Shown here one piece after another: positions 1 to 11,449 of a stretch of 64,000 bases of DNA. The notes below the pieces were generated by a model. The model saw nothing but the letters and a program-made list of their open reading frames with translations, searched no databases and was not told the DNA's origin. The translations under genes were made by a program, and so were the position numbers. Source of the stretch: Lysobacter arenosi (lineage in GTDB: Bacteria; Pseudomonadota; Gammaproteobacteria; Xanthomonadales; Xanthomonadaceae); assembly GCF_016613475.2 (NCBI RefSeq), contig NZ_CP071517.1:1674001-1738000 (forward strand). Reading direction: 5' to 3'. Numbering within the stretch: the first letter of the stretch is position 1; the number at the start of each line of letters is the position of its first letter.

Positions 1-1431
1 GACGATGACGTTACCAAACTTCGGCGCATCGGCGATCTGGACGTTGATCGCACCCGTTACCGGATCCGTCACCGTCTTCACGTTGTTGCCCGAGTAGGTG
101 CCGGCCGTGCTGGCCGCGCCCTTGATGGCCAGCGTCTGACCCAGGGTGCGATTGACCACGCCCGCCGTGGCGTCGTTGCCGGTGAAGGTCATGGCGGTGC
201 CGGACAGCGCACTCAGTTGCGATACGTTCACCGCATCGGTCGGGTTCGTGCCGACGGCCACATTGGTGATCTTGTTGCCGCCCATATCGACGGTCTTGCC
301 CGTGCCGACGGTCAGGCCGCCATTGGCGGTGACCATGCCGGAGAAGGTCGGGTTGTCGACCACGCCGTAGGTGATGGTGCTGCCGCTGCGGGTCACCGTC
401 GCATTGCTGCCGGCCGCGTAGTTCACCGTGCCGCCCGGGGCGATGTTCTGGCTGGTCGCACCGGCATCGGCGCTGACGTTGAAGCCCTTGCTGGCCGTGG
501 TGTTGATCACGCCCAGCGCGTCGTCGACCTTGCTGAAGCCAGTGCCCACGTTGGTGGCAGCGCCTGTGGTGCCGTTGATGGCATTGGCGTTGGTCAGCGC
601 GTAGCTCGGACCCGTGACCGCACCCGTGGTGCCGTCCATGGCCGCGCCGCCGCCCAGCGCCGTGACAACCGGGGTGAGCTGCGAGACGTTGACGGCATCG
701 GTGGGCTGCACGCCGGCGCCCACGTTCACGATCTGGCGCGTCATGGTGCTCGTGCCCACCGACACGGTAAGGTCGCGATCGGCAACCGAATAGGAACCCA
801 GCGCTACGTTTCTATCCCCCTGCGCCGTGCTGCGTGAGCCGAATGCTGAAGAGTAATTGCCCGTGGCCGTTGCAAGCCGCCCAACGACCGTATCGGTCAC
901 GCCCGCATTCGCTCCTGTTCCGATCGCTACACCGGATGAGTCAGCCACTGCGAGATAACCAATGGCGACCGCCCCGTTGGCCGGATTATTGTTGACGTTC
1001 GTGGCCTTAGCGCCAAGTCCGATCGCAATATCGCCGGCCTCCAGCGCATAGCTGTTCTCACCGATGGCTGTCGCGCCCGACCCCGAAAAGCTTCCCTTGC
1101 CGAGGGATACTGCGTTAGCCCCCGCAGTGCTGTTCATACCGATGGCTGTTCCGTTAATCGCCGAAACAGCGTTACTACCGACAGCCGTGCTGTCGTCGCC
1201 GTTCGCCTGGCTGCCGGGGCCGACCGAAACACTGTTGAGGCCGATGGCGGTGCCACCGTCGAGCGCGCCGGCGCTGGCGCCAGAGGCGGCCAGTGCCGCA
1301 ACCAGGGTCGCGGCCACGGCCGCCCCCACCTTGCCGGACGAGGATGCCTTCTTGCGGCCCTTGGCCATCTCCGAGGCAACGACCCATTGGCCGGTGGTGG
1401 TATTGAAGACGATTCGGAAGATCTTGTTCAT
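1..1431 (-). CDS. Trimeric autotransporter adhesin (YadA-like), N-terminal part, cut by window edge
   Basis: Surface adhesin of the type Vc (YadA/Hia) family; 477 codons are visible and the C-terminus lies outside the window. It starts at the ATG at 1429-1431 with an extended signal peptide (ESPR) beginning MNKIFRIVFNTTTG, followed by a hydrophobic Ala-rich segment. Residues about 55-220 hold YadA-head repeats with the pattern AxAxGxxA (for example STAVGSNA and GTAIGMNS). After these come neck and stalk segments with the DAVNVSQL motif, seen at least twice. Family knowledge: the head binds host or matrix ligands, the stalk is a trimeric coiled coil, and a C-terminal beta-barrel (not visible here) anchors it in the outer membrane. 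The second adhesin at 3847-7301 shares an almost identical ESPR, so the two genes are paralogues in tandem, separated by an efflux pump and a glyoxalase gene. Confidence 0.9.
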   Translation of the reverse strand, partial: MNKIFRIVFNTTTGQWVVASEMAKGRKKASSSGKVGAAVAATLVAALAASGASAGALDGGTAIGLNSVSVGPGSQANGDDSTAVGSNAVSAINGTAIGMNSTAGANAVSLGKGSFSGSGATAIGENSYALEAGDIAIGLGAKATNVNNNPANGAVAIGYLAVADSSGVAIGTGANAGVTDTVVGRLATATGNYSSAFGSRSTAQGDRNVALGSYSVADRDLTVSVGTSTMTRQIVNVGAGVQPTDAVNVSQLTPVVTALGGGAAMDGTTGAVTGPSYALTNANAINGTTGAATNVGTGFSKVDDALGVINTTASKGFNVSADAGATSQNIAPGGTVNYAAGSNATVTRSGSTITYGVVDNPTFSGMVTANGGLTVGTGKTVDMGGNKITNVAVGTNPTDAVNVSQLSALSGTAMTFTGNDATAGVVNRTLGQTLAIKGAASTAGTYSGNNVKTVTDPVTGAINVQIADAPKFGNVIV

Positions 1432-1560
1432 TAACAATATGTGCCTTGGGGGGAGGTCAAAGAGCCCGAGATTGGTCTCGGCTCAAGGACGCGCATCCTA
1501 AGAGCAGGTATTCCTACGGAATAGGAGGAAATGTCCTATTTTTCTCCGACGAACTCGGCA

Positions 1561-1830
1561 GCCTCGCCTATCGAGGCTCAACATCGTCCCCGCGTGCAGA
1601 CCAACCGTGCGATCGCCAAGGGCGTGGACAAGTGCCGCGTCGATTTCGACTTCTAATGCGCGATGGACGAGTCCGAGGAGGCCGCGGCGAGACGCCTGGC
1701 CGACCTCAACTTCAGCGACGAAGTGCAGTTCGAGGACCTCACCATCTGTGAGGACATGCAGCGCGGCATGGCATCCGGGCTCATATCCATGAGCTGCTGC
1801 GACGGGTGTATCGCGAGGCGTAGCGCCCCG
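1561..1830 (+). pseudogene. Remnant of a Rieske ring-hydroxylating oxygenase alpha subunit
   Basis: A decayed coding stretch with no start. In the frame that includes 1651 it reads VQTNRAIAKGVDKCRVDFDF, then a TAA at 1654-1656, then CAMDESEEAA and DEVQFEDLTICEDMQRGM. The segment from C-x-V-x-F-D-F through V-Q-x-E-D-x-x-I-C-E-x-x-Q-R-G resembles the C-terminal catalytic region of Rieske non-heme iron oxygenase alpha subunits (choline/carnitine monooxygenase-like). The TAA would fit a Tyr codon changed at one base. Upstream the similarity appears to shift frame near 1585, and after about 1805 it shifts again. No N-terminal Rieske domain is present. It directly abuts a REP doublet, suggesting a deletion scar. 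The family assignment is by pattern recognition only. Confidence 0.5.
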
Positions 1831-1835
1831 AAGCT

Positions 1836-1920
1836 GTCATTCCCGCGAAGGGCGGGAACCCATGGACGTTGGCTTTTTAGCGCAAGCGCAAAATGGATGC
1901 CGGCGTGCGCCGGGATGACG
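1836..1920. repeat. REP/BIME-like doublet of two facing hairpins
   Basis: The left arm contains TTCCCGCGAAGGGCGGGAA and the right arm ATGCCGGCGTGCGCCGGGAT, with outer GTCAT and ATGACG ends that are inverted copies of each other. About 40 bases separate the arms. This is the usual form of extragenic palindromic doublets in xanthomonads. It lies just beyond the 3' end of the efflux gene and after the decayed oxygenase remnant. Confidence 0.75.
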
Positions 1921-1941
1921 GCGTACCTGGTGATGGCGCTT

Positions 1942-3201
1942 TCAGAGGCTCTCTTCCGGCACCGTCGCGCTCGGCTCCGCCGGGCACCGCGTCCGCACCA
2001 CCGACGCCTCCCAGCGCCAGAAGCCCCACCCCACCAGCAGGAAGGCACTGGCCACTGCCACCATCCACAGCATGTGGTCGCTGATCCACGGCGACAGCAC
2101 GCCGGCGATCAACGCGTTCAGCACCAGGCTGGTGAAGGCCTGCATCGACGAGGCCGAACCGCGCTGGCGCGGGTACATGTCGAGGATGGACAGGGTCACG
2201 ATCGGAAACACCAGGGCGATGCCGAATGCATTGAGCATCATCGGCAACACCGCCCACGGCACCTGCGGCGTGTCGGTCCACAGGTTGTAGCCCAGGTTGA
2301 GCAGCATCGCCACGGCCGAACAGGCAAACCCGATCGACACCAGCTTCTCGCCGCTGACCTTGCCGGCCGCGCGCCCGGACACGAACGCACCCAGCACCAT
2401 GCCGCTGATCATCGGCACGAAGAACCAGCCGAACTGGCGCTCGTCGAGCTTGAGCACGTCCAGCACGAACGCCGGCGCCGATGCGATGTACAGCCACAAC
2501 GCGGCGAAGTTGAACGCACTGGCGGCGGCCAGGCGCTGGAAGCGCGGATTGATGACGATGGCAATGTAGTCGCGCAAGAGCCGTCGCGGCACGATCGGCA
2601 GGCGCGCCTGCGGCGGATGCGTCTCCGGCAGCGTGCGCCAGGTGACGACCAGCAGCACCAGCGAGAACGCCACCAGGAACCAGAAGATCGCCGGCCAGTG
2701 GCTCCAGCCCAGGATCCAGCCACCGATCACCGGTGCCACCGCCGGGGCGACGCCGAAGATCATCGACACCTGACTCATCAGGCGCTGCGCGTCGTGACCG
2801 TGCAGTACGTCGCGGATGACCGCGCGACCGACAATCAGCCCCACGCCCGACGACAATCCCTGCAACGCGCGGAAGACCAGCAGCGTGGTCAGGTCCGTGG
2901 CCAGCGCACAACCGACCGAGGCGGCGGTGAACACCGTCAGCCCGCCGAGGATGACGCGGCGACGGCCGATCGCATCCGACAGCGGCCCGTGCACGATGCT
3001 CATCGCCGCATACGCGATCAGGTAAACGCTGATGGTCTGCTGCATCGCCAGCTTGTCAGCGCCGAACTGCGTACCGATCGCCGGAAACGCCGGGAAGATC
3101 GTATCGATCGAGAACGGCCCGAACATCGCCAGACCGCCCAACAGCAGGGCCAGCAGACGCACGGAGATGGACAACGAAGGTGCGGGTGCAGCGGTGGGCA
3201 T
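1942..3201 (-). CDS. Bcr/CflA-family multidrug efflux MFS transporter
   Basis: Inner-membrane drug/proton antiporter of 419 residues with about 12 hydrophobic segments. The MFS motif A lies in the loop after TM2 (residues 72-85, GPLSDAIGRRRVIL). The N-terminal pattern PFSIDTIFPAFPAI and the TM5-region motif VAPVIGGWIL are typical of the Bcr/CflA drug-resistance branch. The ATG at 3199-3201 is chosen over an upstream TTG at 3225 because MFS proteins of this branch have a short N-terminal tail. The gene ends just after the REP doublet. It shares its strand with the glyoxalase gene upstream (30-bp gap), so the two may be cotranscribed. The substrate cannot be read from the sequence. Confidence 0.92.
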   Translation of the reverse strand: MPTAAPAPSLSISVRLLALLLGGLAMFGPFSIDTIFPAFPAIGTQFGADKLAMQQTISVYLIAYAAMSIVHGPLSDAIGRRRVILGGLTVFTAASVGCALATDLTTLLVFRALQGLSSGVGLIVGRAVIRDVLHGHDAQRLMSQVSMIFGVAPAVAPVIGGWILGWSHWPAIFWFLVAFSLVLLVVTWRTLPETHPPQARLPIVPRRLLRDYIAIVINPRFQRLAAASAFNFAALWLYIASAPAFVLDVLKLDERQFGWFFVPMISGMVLGAFVSGRAAGKVSGEKLVSIGFACSAVAMLLNLGYNLWTDTPQVPWAVLPMMLNAFGIALVFPIVTLSILDMYPRQRGSASSMQAFTSLVLNALIAGVLSPWISDHMLWMVAVASAFLLVGWGFWRWEASVVRTRCPAEPSATVPEESL

Positions 3202-3230
3202 CAACGAATCTCTGGGAATGGGCAATGCAA

Positions 3231-3686
3231 TCAGGTACCGGCGTTCGACGCCGCGGTATCGATCGGCACTTCGTCAGGCGGGCCTTTGAGCTCGACCAGA
3301 TTGCCCTCCGGATCGAACAGGTACTGCGACGGACCTTCACCTTCGGCACCGTAGCGTCGCCCGAACTCGCCGACCTGCACGCCACGCGCCTGCAGGTAGT
3401 CCACGATGGCATCACGGTCGAAGGGGTCGGCGCGCAGGCACAGATGGTCCATGTTGCGTCCTTCCACCCCGGGTGCCGCGCCGCCCATGCGCCCGATCTT
3501 GCCGGCCACGTCGACCAGGTCGATCAGCGAGTTGCCGGCACGCAACTGGAGCAGGCCGATCGCGTCCACGCGGCGCTCGACCTTGCAGCCGAGCACGTCG
3601 CAGTAGAACGCCGCCATCGCCGCCGGGTCGCGCACACGCAGCACGACGTGATCGAGCTGCAGCAATCGGAACGGGGCGGCGTCCAT
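3231..3686 (-). CDS. Glyoxalase/bleomycin-resistance fold (VOC) protein
   Basis: A 151-residue vicinal-oxygen-chelate protein with two beta-alpha-beta-beta-beta modules. Likely metal ligands are H13 (LDHVVLRV), H81 (NMDHLCLR) and E132 (NLVELKGP), matching the His/His/Glu arrangement of the family. F27, Y28, V31 and L32 fit the usual AxxFYxxVLG segment. The start is the ATG at 3684-3686; longer upstream reading frames run into the terminator of the adhesin gene and are not credible. It lies immediately upstream of the efflux pump. The substrate is unknown: related proteins include dioxygenases, lactoylglutathione lyase homologues and antibiotic-binding proteins, and the short length suggests a single-domain stress or detoxification enzyme. 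Confidence 0.88.
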   Translation of the reverse strand: MDAAPFRLLQLDHVVLRVRDPAAMAAFYCDVLGCKVERRVDAIGLLQLRAGNSLIDLVDVAGKIGRMGGAAPGVEGRNMDHLCLRADPFDRDAIVDYLQARGVQVGEFGRRYGAEGEGPSQYLFDPEGNLVELKGPPDEVPIDTAASNAGT

Positions 3687-3776
3687 GTGTGATTCCCGAG
3701 GGGGGCGGGTTGCAAAGGATACCCCCTGCGGCACGACCGCGTTCCGGCGATGAATGTTCCGGCACATAAGGCACAG

Positions 3777-3806
3777 AAAAAGGGGGCGGATTGCTCCGCC
3801 CCCTTC
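3777..3806 (-). terminator. Rho-independent terminator after the second adhesin gene
   Basis: On the minus strand a stem AGGGGGCGGA / TCCGCCCCCT with a four-base loop is followed by TTTTTC. It lies 40 bases past the adhesin stop codon. Confidence 0.85.
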
Positions 3807-3846
3807 ACTCACTGTCGAGCTGGCACGACGACGGTGTCGCCGAGAC

Positions 3847-6800
3847 TTACCAGCCGAAACCGGCACCCACGCCGACGGTGCTGTCCTCGTCGGTGAACGA
3901 AGCACCGGCCGTCAGCGTGGCCCCACTGTTCCGGAAGGCGCGCTGGTAACCCACGGCCATGGCGAGCTTGCCGTTGCTCGCGCCCGCACCCACGCCGACG
4001 CGATTGTTCCGGTTCACGCCGCTCATGCTCGCGGTCATGGAGGCCATCGCGCTGCCCATCGCGCCGAGGCGATCAATGCGCTCGTCCTGGACCTGGAAAC
4101 GATTGTCGACATCGCTACGCAGACTGTCGATCTCGCCCATGGCGCTCTTGAAGCGGTCGTCGGCGTACGCGTTGGCCTGCGACAACACGGTATTGTTCTG
4201 CGCCTGCAGGCGGGCATTGAGCTGGGAGACGTTGACGGCATCGTGGTCGGATACACCGGCAGCGACGTTACGCATCGTCACCGGCTTCGCCGCACCCTCG
4301 CCGCCAAGCGTGACGCTGCTCTTGTCGGAGCTGTCATAGGCCACCATCGCCTTGGTCTACCCTTCTCGTCGATCACGCCCGCTGCCTTGAGCTGCCCCAT
4401 GTTCACCGCATCGTTGTCGGCCTTGCCGGCCGCCACGCCCGTCAGCGCGCGGTCGCCTGCCGTGCCGGCGAAGTTCACCGAGGTACCGTCAGTCGCCTTG
4501 CCCACCGTCAGCTGCTCGCCGCGAGCCGCCTGCTGCACGAGGCCAACGGCGCCGCTATTGATCTGGTGGGTCAGGTTGTTGACGTTGGATTCGACGTTGT
4601 CGATGCGCACGGTGTTGTTGTAGACACGACCGTCCAGGTTGGTGATAGCGCCTTCGACGCCGGACACCTTCGAGGTGGTGCCGTCGGCATTGGTGACAGC
4701 GTAGGTCGGTGCCGAGACCGTGCCATCGGCGTTTACAACCGAACCACCGCCCAGCGCGGTCGCCACCGACTGGCTGACGCCGTGCAGCTGGCTGCCATTG
4801 ATCGCATCGGTGCTGGTGGCCGAGACCGCCCCGGCGGCGACGCCGCTGAGCTTGCGTGCTTCGCCCGCCGCGTTGGTGAAGCTGACCTCGCGGCCATCGG
4901 TGTCCTTGCCCACCGTCAGCTTCTGGCCAGCGCCCGCCTGCTGCACCATACCCACCGTGCCGCTGCTGATCTGGCTGCTGAGGTTGGTGATCTGCGTGGT
5001 GTTGTTGTAGACGCGGCCATCCAGGTTGGTGACCGCATCACCCACGGTGTGGACCTGCGACTGCGAGCCATCGGAATTGGTCACGAGGTAGGTCGGACCG
5101 GTGACGAGACCGGTGACCGGGTCGATCGACGCGCCGCCGCCCATGCCGTCGACGACGGACTTGAGCTGCGAAACGTTGACGGCGTCCTCGCTGGCGGTAC
5201 CGGCGGCCACGCGGGTCAGCCTGCGGGCACGGCCGGCGTTGTTGGCGAAATCGACCTCGCTGCCATCGCTGTCCTTGCCCACCGTCAGCTTCTGGCCAGC
5301 GCCCGCCTGCTGCACCATACCGACCGAACCGCTATTGAGCTGGGTGTACAGGTTGGACACGCTGCCCTCGACGGTGGTCACGCGACCACCGATGTTGGTC
5401 ACGTCGGTCCGGATGGCGGAGATATCACCTTCGTTCTGGGTGACACGACCATCGATGCTGGTCACATCGGTCTTGATGGTGGAGATATCACCTTCGTTCT
5501 GGGTGACACGACCATCGATGCTGGTCACGTCGGTCCGGATGGCGGAGATATCACCTTCATTGGTGGTCACGCGACCGTCCAGGGCGGTGATGTCGGTGGC
5601 GTTCTGGGCCACGTTCTGGTTGGTGGCGTACAGCTGCGAACCGTTGACCGCATCGACCGAGGTGGCCGACAGCGTGCCGACGGACACACCGGTCAGCTTC
5701 CGGGCACCGGCCGTGCCGGCGAAGTCCACCAGCGTGCCGTCAGTGTCCGTGGCCACGCCGATCGTGCGGGTGGTCGAGTCCTGCTTCACCAGGCCCACCG
5801 AGCCGTTGTTGATCTGCGTGGTCAGATTGGACACGTTGCCTTCGACCGTGGTCACGCGACCACCGATGTTGGTCACATCGGTCTTGATGGTGGAGATGTC
5901 ACCTTCGTTGGTGGTCACGCGACCGTCCAGGGCGGTGATGTCGGTGGCGTTCTGGGCCACGTTCTGGTTGGTGGCGTACAGCTGCGAGCCATTGACCGCA
6001 TCGACCGAGGTGGCCGACAGCGTGCCGACGGACACACCGGTCAGCTTGCGGGCACCGGCGGTGCCGGCGAAGTCCACCAGCGTACCGTCGGCGTCCTTGG
6101 CCACGCCGATCGTGCGGGTGGTCGAGTCCTGCTTCACCAGGCCCACCGAGCCGTTGTTGATCTGCGTGGTCAGGTTGGTCACGTTGCCTTCGACCGTGGT
6201 CACGCGACCACCGATGTTGGTCACATCGGTCTGGATGGCGGAGATATCACCTTCGTTCTGGGTGACACGACCATCGATGCTGGTCACGTCGGTCTTGATG
6301 GTGGAGATGCCACCTTCGTTGGTGGTCACGCGACCGTCCAGGGCGGTGATTTCGGCGGTGTTCTGGGCCACGTTCTGGTTGGTGGCGTACAGCTGCGAAC
6401 CGTTGACCGCATCGACCGAGGTGGCCGACAGCGTGCCGACGGACACACCGGTCAGCTTGCGGGCACCGGCGGTGCCGGCGAAATCCACCAGCGTGCCGTC
6501 GGTGTCCTCGGCCACGCCGATCGTGCGGGTTGTCGAATCCTGCTTCACCAGGCCCACCGAGCCGTTGTTGATCTGGGTGGTCAGGTTGGTCACGTTGCCT
6601 TCGACCGTGGTCACGCGACCACCGATGCTGGTGATGTTTGTGGTGTTGGCCGTGGTGGCCGTGTCCAGCTTGGCCAGCGCGGTGCCGACATCGGCAATGT
6701 TGGCCTGGCCCTGGACCGTGTAGGACGGGGCCTTGATCGTACCGTCGGCATTGACGTCCGCACCGCCGCCGAGCGCGGTGGTCACGCCCTTGAGCTGCGA

Positions 6801-7301
6801 GACGTTGACCGCGTCGGTGTCGGCGGTGCCGTTGGCAAGACCCATCAGCTTGTTGGTGGTTCCCGTCATCCCGGGACCGCCGAACAAGCTCAACCCTCCG
6901 TGGATGTAGGCGGCCGGCTTGCCGGCGACGACGTTATTGCCGAACACTTCCAGGCCGCCGCGCGCGAAGAGGCCGTTGCCGTTCGAGATCAGGTTGAGCC
7001 CCGAGGCCATGGCGCTCGAAGGCGTGGCAGTTCCCAGGCTGAGCGCGCAGGAGGGGTTGGAGATTCCGGTCGCGCCCGTGTAAGAGTCCTGAATGACGGT
7101 GCACATCCCATCGTTGAAATCATTGAACATGGCAGTCTCCACCGCTCCCGCGGAGCCGGAAACGCCGGCCAGCATCACGGCGCCAAGCAATGCCCCGCCA
7201 CCGACAGTCCTCCCGGTCTTCTTGCGGCCCTTGGCCATTTCCGAGGCGACGACCCAACGGCCAGTGGTGGTGTTGAAGACGATTCGAAAGATGTTGTTCA
7301 T
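3847..7301 (-). pseudogene. Trimeric autotransporter adhesin (YadA-like), frameshifted before the membrane anchor
   Basis: Type Vc adhesin of about 1151 residues if one missing base is restored. The first frame (4278-7301) begins with an ESPR (MNNIFRIVFNTTTG) and a signal segment. It continues with a long stalk of repeated units carrying VDAVNGSQL and DGRV/EGDIS motifs. Near 4350-4358 the frame is lost: it reads EKGRPRRWW instead of joining the second frame (3847-4347, MVAYDSSDKSS onward). That second frame holds the last neck motif DHDAVNVSQL, a coiled coil and the roughly 70-residue YadA anchor barrel, ending in FGW. Without the anchor the protein cannot be displayed. Whether this is a true mutation, a reversible switch or a sequencing error cannot be decided here. 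The ATG at 7299-7301 has an AGG-type ribosome site. A terminator follows. Confidence 0.85.
5341..6650 (-). repeat. Near-identical tandem stalk repeats inside the adhesin gene
   Basis: Three copies of a long unit encode NNGSVGLVKQDSTTRTIGVA, then DFAGTAGARKLTGVSVGTL, then VDAVNGSQLYATNQNVAQN. Each is followed by a variable number of short coiled-coil units (TDVTSIDGRVTQNEGDISAI type). The copies are nearly identical at the DNA level (for example around 5612-5700, 5965-6055 and 6380-6480), so the array can expand or contract by recombination. Confidence 0.85.
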
Positions 7302-7552
7302 TGCATTGCACCTGAGGAGTGAGAAAAAGCCGCGCTTGGCTTTGGCTGGTGCGAATGCTAGGAACCGGTTATTTGTGTGATATGGGGAACGTCCTAATCT
7401 GTCCGGGCACCCTCGGCGACCCTTCCCTCACGGCCTCGCGAGACTTATTCCCGGCGGATTTTCATGATCGATTCAGGCTCGGGGGTGGGTCGTGACCCCT
7501 CAGTCGCATCATTTCCGCGACCTCGACGCCCCGTCCGGACGACCACACCGGC
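7302..7552. other. Intergenic region between adhesin and glycine riboswitch
   Basis: This stretch separates the divergent adhesin and gcvP transcription units and should hold the adhesin promoter. No gene is seen. Position 7361-7400 carries a moderately AT-rich stretch resembling the DNA in front of the first adhesin gene (1495-1545), which itself includes the inverted repeat AATAGGA/TCCTATT. Confidence 0.4.
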
Positions 7553-7558
7553 TATAAT
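7553..7558 (+). promoter_or_regulatory. Putative sigma-70 -10 box for the riboswitch-gcvP transcript
   Basis: A perfect TATAAT lies about 12-20 bases upstream of the first riboswitch aptamer, the right place for transcription to start at the aptamer. No good -35 box is visible at 16-18 bases upstream. Confidence 0.6.
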
Positions 7559-7569
7559 TGCGACCGCAA

Positions 7570-7795
7570 GCAGACGGTGGGAGAAGCGGACCAGCCCAGA
7601 CAGGGCCGGACCGCTGCCGAAGGCGCAAACGCCCGGAATCGCTCAGGCCCCACAACCGCCGTCGGCTCAAACTCTGGAGAGACCGGATGCCCTCGCGGGC
7701 ACGACCGGCGCCGAAGGGGCAAGAAGCAAAGCGGGGTCCTCGTCCCCCGACCCTGCGCTTCCAAACTCTCAGGCAAAAGGACAGAGGGGCATTCC
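7570..7795 (+). ncRNA. Tandem glycine riboswitch controlling gcvP
   Basis: Two aptamers follow one another. The first starts GGTGGGAGAAGCGGACC, has the GCCGAAGG core near 7615-7623 and closes with ACTCTGGAGAGACC around 7671-7684. The second starts GGATGCCC, has GCGCCGAAGGGGCAAGAAGC near 7709-7728 and closes with AACTCTCAGGCAAAAGGACA near 7763-7783. These conserved cores (GCCGAAGG and ACTCTCAGGCAAAA-GGACAGAG) are the hallmark of glycine-binding riboswitches. Placement about 55 bases before the glycine decarboxylase gene fits the known role as a glycine-induced ON switch. The expression platform lies in 7796-7848; no strong terminator is visible there, so control at translation initiation is an alternative. 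Confidence 0.93.
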
Positions 7796-7848
7796 ATGTG
7801 CGCGATTGCGCACGCACGGCTTTTCATCAAGCCACAACGGATGCCTCC

Positions 7849-10722
<2,874 letters not shown>

Positions 10723-10748
10723 CCGTTACGCGTCCGTGATCGCAACGC

Positions 10749-10778
10749 AACGAGGCCCCGCACTGCGGGGCCTCGTTG
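10749..10778 (+). terminator. Terminator hairpin after gcvP
   Basis: A stem AACGAGGCCCCGCA / TGCGGGGCCTCGTT is followed by a short T-rich run (GTTTGTG). It also sits 3' of the minus-strand gene ending at 10801 and may serve both. Confidence 0.8.
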
Positions 10779-10800
10779 TTTGTGCGACTTGCCGGAAGGC

Positions 10801-11337
10801 TCATCGTCGCCGGACTGCCACCGGTTGGCTGGCCAGCGCCATGCCGATCCGCGCCGCGGACCGCGCGTTGTCGGCGATATCGCAACGCGACACCGGCCAC
10901 ACCCGCGACAGGCGCATGCGGGCGATGCAGGCCACCGCCTGCCAGCGGTCGCCACGTTCATTGGCGGCGTAAGTGGACTGGCTGGCCAGCGTGCGCTGCG
11001 GCGTCGCACCGCGTCGCGTCCTCGCGGCAGGCACGGCCAGCGCCGTGCGCGAACGTGCCATGCGGAACTGCATGACCTGGTCATGGCTTGGATACACGCG
11101 GACGGTCGGCAGATCGAACACGCGTTCGGGTTCTGGCTCCGCCGACGCGACCGTGGTGATCGGCGGCAGAGGCGTCAGCTCGGGCTCGAGTGTGGCGATC
11201 ACGCGCACGCCAGGCAGGTCATGTATCGGCATGGTATGGACCGGCCCATCTCCCACGGGCTGTGCAACCACGCGGGTCGCGATCGAATGAGTGGCAGCGA
11301 TCATTGCCAGTGCGGAAATCAGGGTCATCACGTTCAT
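10801..11337 (-). CDS. Hypothetical exported protein
   Basis: 178 residues, not recognised. The N-terminus MNVMTLISALAMIAATHS is a plausible Sec signal peptide with cleavage near VVAQP (residue about 26). The middle is rich in Pro, Glu and Val with two related segments (DLPGVRVIATLEPE and DLPTVRVYPS), perhaps a short internal duplication. The C-terminal third is basic and Ala/Arg-rich, with two cysteines. The ATG at 11335-11337 is preceded by AAAGGA at good spacing, which supports real translation. It lies downstream of the DUF4242 gene on the same strand (112-bp gap). Confidence 0.7.
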   Translation of the reverse strand: MNVMTLISALAMIAATHSIATRVVAQPVGDGPVHTMPIHDLPGVRVIATLEPELTPLPPITTVASAEPEPERVFDLPTVRVYPSHDQVMQFRMARSRTALAVPAARTRRGATPQRTLASQSTYAANERGDRWQAVACIARMRLSRVWPVSRCDIADNARSAARIGMALASQPVAVRRR

Positions 11338-11449
11338 GGTTCAATTCCTTTATTCGTGGCCGAACGGCGATGCCCTGCCCGCTTTCCCTGGGCCGGGGGC
11401 CGAGATGGCCATGCTTCACAGCGGTGTAGCGTTTAGAGGTGGGTCGGGC

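Noticed and set aside
1654..1656. The TAA as a programmed readthrough site in a working oxygenase
   Set aside because: The frame breaks again on both sides and no start or Rieske domain exists, so decay is the simpler explanation.
5341..6650. CRISPR-like regular repeats
   Set aside because: The repeats are coding, in phase with the adhesin stalk, with no short unique spacers and no cas genes.
4566..7322. A 918-codon plus-strand frame opposite the adhesin
   Set aside because: Its repeats are only the antisense of the stalk repeats; the ESPR, neck and anchor motifs lie on the minus strand.
7558..7848. In-frame extension of gcvP through the riboswitch
   Set aside because: The stretch is accounted for by the two aptamer folds; translation from the ATG at 7849 gives the normal GcvP N-terminus.
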